Of a stretch of 64,000 nt of DNA, positions 60,171-64,000 are shown piece after piece (the stretch's first letter is position 1; each line of letters starts with the position of its first letter). The translations under genes were made by a program, and so were the position numbers. Under the pieces are notes generated by a model. It ran no database searches, was not told the DNA's origin, and saw only the letters and a list, made by a program, of their open reading frames with translations. The stretch is from Forficula auricularia (lineage: Eukaryota; Arthropoda; Insecta; Dermaptera; Forficulidae): positions 9,509,533 through 9,573,532 of the forward strand of contig JALMQS010000816.1 in the NCBI GenBank assembly GCA_024734495.1. The letters run 5' to 3'.

Positions 60171-60767
60171 CAGAGGTTCCCAAACTTTGCGCCGTGGCCT
60201 CTTCACAGGTGGTTATAATTAATTGAAGCAAGACATTTGGCCTAACTAGACAAAAAACAAAGTGAGAAGCTAAAAATTTATTTATTATTCCTTTTTATCT
60301 CTTAATTTTACGATTAGATATACCTAAACCGAAAAATTTAATTTTGACACTCTCTAAAAAATCTGAAATATATACAAAGGGTCCCTTTGTGGTCTGAATT
60401 TTGGATTTTCCTAGAAAAATAAACTATTAATTCCCAAGATATTTTTATCGATTCTAATACAAGAATATTTAGAGAGACCAAATACGGGATTTGTTTTGAA
60501 ATAAAGTGAAAAAAATTTAACTTTGACACTCTCGAAAAAATCTGAAATATATACAAAGGATCTCCCCTGTGGTCTGAGTTTTTGATTTTCATAGAAAAAT
60601 AAACTATTAATTCTCAAGATATTGTTATCGATTCTAATACAAGAGTATTTAGAGAGATGAAATACGGTATTTGTTTTGATATATGAACTTTTATTTAGGG
60701 TAGAGCGCCAAGGAAAAATTTTAATTTAAAAAAGGCCCCACGACTCAGAAAAGTTTAGGAACCCCTG
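60171..60767. mobile_element. hAT-type MITE containing a 180-bp tandem duplication
   Basis: TIRs CAGAGGTTCCCAAACTTT / AAGTTTAGGAACCCCTG with eight-base duplications CTGTAATC and CTGTAATG. Inside, about 180 bp (tttgacactctc… to …tacgg.atttgttttga) is present twice at 60340-60690. Confidence 0.78.
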
Positions 60768-62186
60768 CTGTAATGAATTGAAATTAGTTATACCACTAAA
60801 GTTTCATTTACGCGAAATAAACTATTTAAAAAATTTCAACTCACTTTCGTAGTCAAATTAGAGGAATTCGAATCAACTCTCTTATAAATACTTTACTATC
60901 GCTGTCGCTATGATACATTCCTAAATACTTCTACTCTTCTTAATTTCATTTGTTTCAATTTTCAAGATCCATTAATTGAGATTTGATTTGAAAGAGTTTT
61001 ATTGAAAAAAAACATTTAAAAACATTTATATATCTTGGCTAATTATGTTTTCTTCAAGTGCCTTACTCATTCCGAGCGTAGGCGATTACTATGGAGAGTA
61101 TCCTCTCCATTGTAATTTTCCTGGAGAAATTTTTCAAAGGGCTAGTTTCCCATTGCCTTCACTTGAAGGAATCAGATTATAGCAGGTTAAAAATGCAGCG
61201 AGTTGAGCTAACTTGATTAGAAGGCAATTTATGTTTTAATATAATATAATAAAAAGTATTATGAAATTACTTATTTTTTCTTGATTTATTTCACATGATG
61301 TCATTTAGTCATCGGGATGTTTCCATTATATCACCATGGATTTATATGGGCGACTTCTTTGGTACTCGATTGTGTCGAAGCAAATTCGTTCTCTATAAAG
61401 GAAAAATCTATTCCCTCAGACGACATTTGTACTATGAATCATGGTAAACCCCGTTTCTATTATTTGAGGACCCTAACATATTCCTCTCTTTTCAGACCCA
61501 TTCTGGAAACTCACACTGTAAAAACAACAATGAATAGAATAAATTCCAATTTCAAATTGATTATTATAGATAACCAAATCATAAGAGGAATCACAGCTGT
61601 CATTTTTTTTTTCTGGATCTCAGAGACACTCTGTCTCTTCAGTTATCTCAACATTTATTAAATGACTATATTTTTAATCCATGATCTAACTCTGTTGATC
61701 TCTTATATAATTTCTTTTTATTAACATTTCATTATTCATTTATTTGAATTCGTTCATCAATACTAATCACGAAAAAAAATCAATATTTGATTTACTTTTT
61801 TTTAAGTTTAATTGCCTTCAAGGGTATTTAAAATTATCCATCCAATGATAATATGAATTTAAATCTAAAAGTGCATCATAATTGAATTGTTTATTAGTAA
61901 TACCTTCGTTAATTATAATGGCAATGAAATTTTGAAAACACCAGAACACATGGTATTTTTGAAATTACGCCAAATGTAACCCCAGTAGTATCGTCCAAAA
62001 CACTGTGCGCTGTTGAAATATTATTCACAGCCGTTTCAATTGCAGTTTTGTTACATTTGTTCTTTTATAATTGATTTGGGAGGCCTAAAGAGAAATACTG
62101 CAAATTGCTACTTCCACTGAAATGCCAAAACAAGAAAAGTGGCTAATTTATTATAACTACTAACAATTGGACTAAATGCTAATTTA
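60768..62186. other. Formin intron stretch
   Basis: No repeat or exon identified. A 114-codon frame at 61317-61661 has no recognisable domain and contains splice-like changes of composition; I treat it as chance. Confidence 0.4.
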
Positions 62187-62357
62187 AATTATAAATATTA
62201 ATTATATGAGAATGTATTTATTTAAGGACGATTTTATCAAAGATTTTAGTAGATAATTATGTATATATTGCATGTCAGAAGGTTTCGCCACCTCCATAAT
62301 TATCTACTAAAATCTTTGATAAAATTGTCCTTTAATAAATAAATTCTCATATAATTA
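62187..62357. repeat. Short palindrome in the formin intron
   Basis: Arms of about 75 bp (attatatgagaatgtattta… / …ctcatataatta) around cagaaggtttcgcc. Confidence 0.65.
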
Positions 62358-62817
62358 AAATACAGGTATGAAACCCGGAAGTTATTATTTTTTTGAAAAT
62401 AAATTTCCATCCACTTTTTCAAAGAGATAAGACACTCAAATTTCCATATTAAATAAATATTAAAATTAATTAATATTAACCAATTCAAAAATATGGTACT
62501 ATTTTTTAGATAGCTACTTTAACAATAAAAATCTATCCTCAATCTATTGCATTAAGAAATTATTTTTAAAAAGTTTTGAATTGAAGTTTGAATTAAAGAA
62601 AAAATCAAATTATTGGGAAAGCATTATTGAATGCTTCACACATTGATTAATAAGATGAAACTTTGTAAACATGATGCCATAAATGATGTTTACATTTAAT
62701 ATGCTTCCAATAAAAAATAATCCTCCTCTGTCACGATTTTCAAGGATATATTAAACAATTTTTTGTTTTTAAATTCATTCAAATTTACCGTAAAATCAAC
62801 TAATTAAATTATATTTA

Positions 62818-63260
62818 ATCAACTGGTGTGCTCACCACACGACATTCACATTTTCATTTATTTGAAATCATCGCTACATTACTAATTTACACCCCCTTCT
62901 TTTATTTCGTTTTTTTTTATTTTCTCAAAAACGACTCTAATGATTTTTTTAAAAATTAGTGTATTTATCAAGTGTCATGAGTTATTCGTTGTGTCAAATT
63001 TTTAATGCGATTGAGATAAAGGAAGGGGGTGTAAAGTAGGAGTTTCGCGGCGCTTCCTTTATTTCAATCGGATTAAAAATTGGACACAACTAATAACTCA
63101 TGGCACTTGATAAATACACTAATTAAAAAAAAAATCGTTAGAACCGTTTTTGAGAAAATCAAACAAAGGCGAAATAAAGGAAGGGGGTGTAAATTGGCGG
63201 TGAAGCGATGATTTCAAATAAATGAAAGTGTGAGGGTCGTGTGGTGAACACACCAGTTGA
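62818..63260. mobile_element. Foldback MITE in the formin intron
   Basis: Ends AATCAACTGGTGTG and CACACCAGTTGATT; arms about 205 bp, roughly 88 % identical by eye, meeting around gtaggagtttcgcggcgc. No coding capacity. Confidence 0.72.
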
Positions 63261-63980
63261 TTATTTTACTAGAGGAAGATGTTAACAATAATGGATACAG
63301 AAAACACATCTTGATCAAATCTACAATAATCATTAATAAATACACTGAGTCATCTTCTAATATTGCATTATATGCTTTTCTAATATATTTAAATTAAATT
63401 CTTTCTCTTGATTTTATTTAGAAAACAGATAACTCCATTCTATTCTAAGTAGCTATACAATATCATCAAATACCAAAAAAGTACAAATACAATTGTTCTT
63501 CTAGATAATTATGAAATCTTTGGTATTTCATTATCGAACTACCCATTTAAATTTATGCTTGTTAAAAAGAAGTGAGAGAGTCCCAAGGCTAATTCGTATT
63601 GATTAAACTTATTAAAATGTTAATACTTTTTGTCATGATAAAATAGTTAGAATTCTATTTTAAAATTAAATTGTTAGTTCTATAAATTTTGTATTACTTT
63701 ATTCGTTTTTTCTTGCTACACCTTTGCCAATCAAATTGATAATATTTGGGTCCAGAAAGTATTTTTTTAAATAGAAGATATTTTTTGAATAATGAAATTA
63801 TACTTTTAGTATTTTTTTTTTTTTTTTTTTTTTTATTATTATAAAACTTTTTACTCTGTATCTCTATGATTGTTAACAAGGGTGGTGTTCATTATAAATT
63901 ATTTTTTATAATAAAAATTAAAAATTACAATTGTTAGAAGAAAGACTGGTAGAAATTTTAATTGAGAAGTGATGGAAAGG
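63261..63980. other. Formin intron, distal end of the window
   Basis: AT-rich with a T run of about 25 at 63808. The final bases begin another copy of the 34161-type repeat. Confidence 0.45.
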
Positions 63981-64000
63981 CAAAACCCTGAAGAAGGACG
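63981..64000 (+). ncRNA. Start of a hammerhead-like core cut by the window end
   Basis: The last 20 bases contain AAAACC, CTGAAGA, AGGA, identical to the beginning of the copy at 34401. The remainder lies outside. Confidence 0.35.

Noticed and set aside
61317..61661. 114-codon frame in the formin intron
   Set aside because: No domain, mixed composition and no homologue that I recognise; likely chance.

Overview
The window is AT-rich animal DNA, most likely from an insect or another arthropod. Genes are split by long introns with GT-AG borders. The two best promoter candidates pair an initiator with a downstream promoter element. The repeats are typical of arthropods: a Penelope-like element with a GIY-YIG domain, RTE-type LINE tails, tRNA-derived SINEs, hAT-type MITEs and many foldback elements. 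The species cannot be fixed from sequence alone.

Two protein-coding units are visible, both on the + strand. The first runs from about 2424 to 30640. I can chain five exons with matching phase: 2653-2820, 18337-18420, 23292-26730, 27973-28063 and 30315-30471. They encode a serine-rich, mostly disordered protein of about 1,312 residues that carries four ESGERAWWL-type repeats. I do not recognise the family. The second is the first coding exon (55088-55264) of an FHOD-type formin (Drosophila Fhos). It has a GC-rich promoter at 54980-55013 and a first intron that runs past the end of the window. Exon 4 of the upstream unit ends with two bases of a codon, and an AG just before the formin ATG would accept them in frame. 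The two units could therefore be one locus making a long formin isoform.

Region by region: 1-2400 is AT-rich upstream DNA with one foldback. 2821-18336 is intron 1; it holds a LINE relic, a ribozyme-bearing foldback, a young gag-only LTR retrotransposon (6795-11668) inserted in the TA tract of a Penelope relic, a hAT MITE and a strongly G-rich tract. 18421-23291 is intron 2, with a SINE, two foldbacks and an almost perfect 389-bp palindrome. 30472-54979 is about 24 kb of repeats: SINEs, palindromes, a minisatellite-bearing element, hAT MITEs, a 180-198 bp satellite split by a LINE tail, and a Penelope fragment nested in a MITE. 55265-64000 is the formin intron, with two hAT MITEs and two foldbacks.

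The most notable signal is a set of about a dozen hammerhead-ribozyme-like cores (CUGANGA, short stem II, GAAA, NUH) scattered through these repeats on both strands. Their stem I arms differ in sequence between families but still pair. Several sit as inverted pairs in foldbacks. One lies just 3' of the Penelope GIY-YIG frame, which fits the known link between hammerheads and Penelope-like elements.
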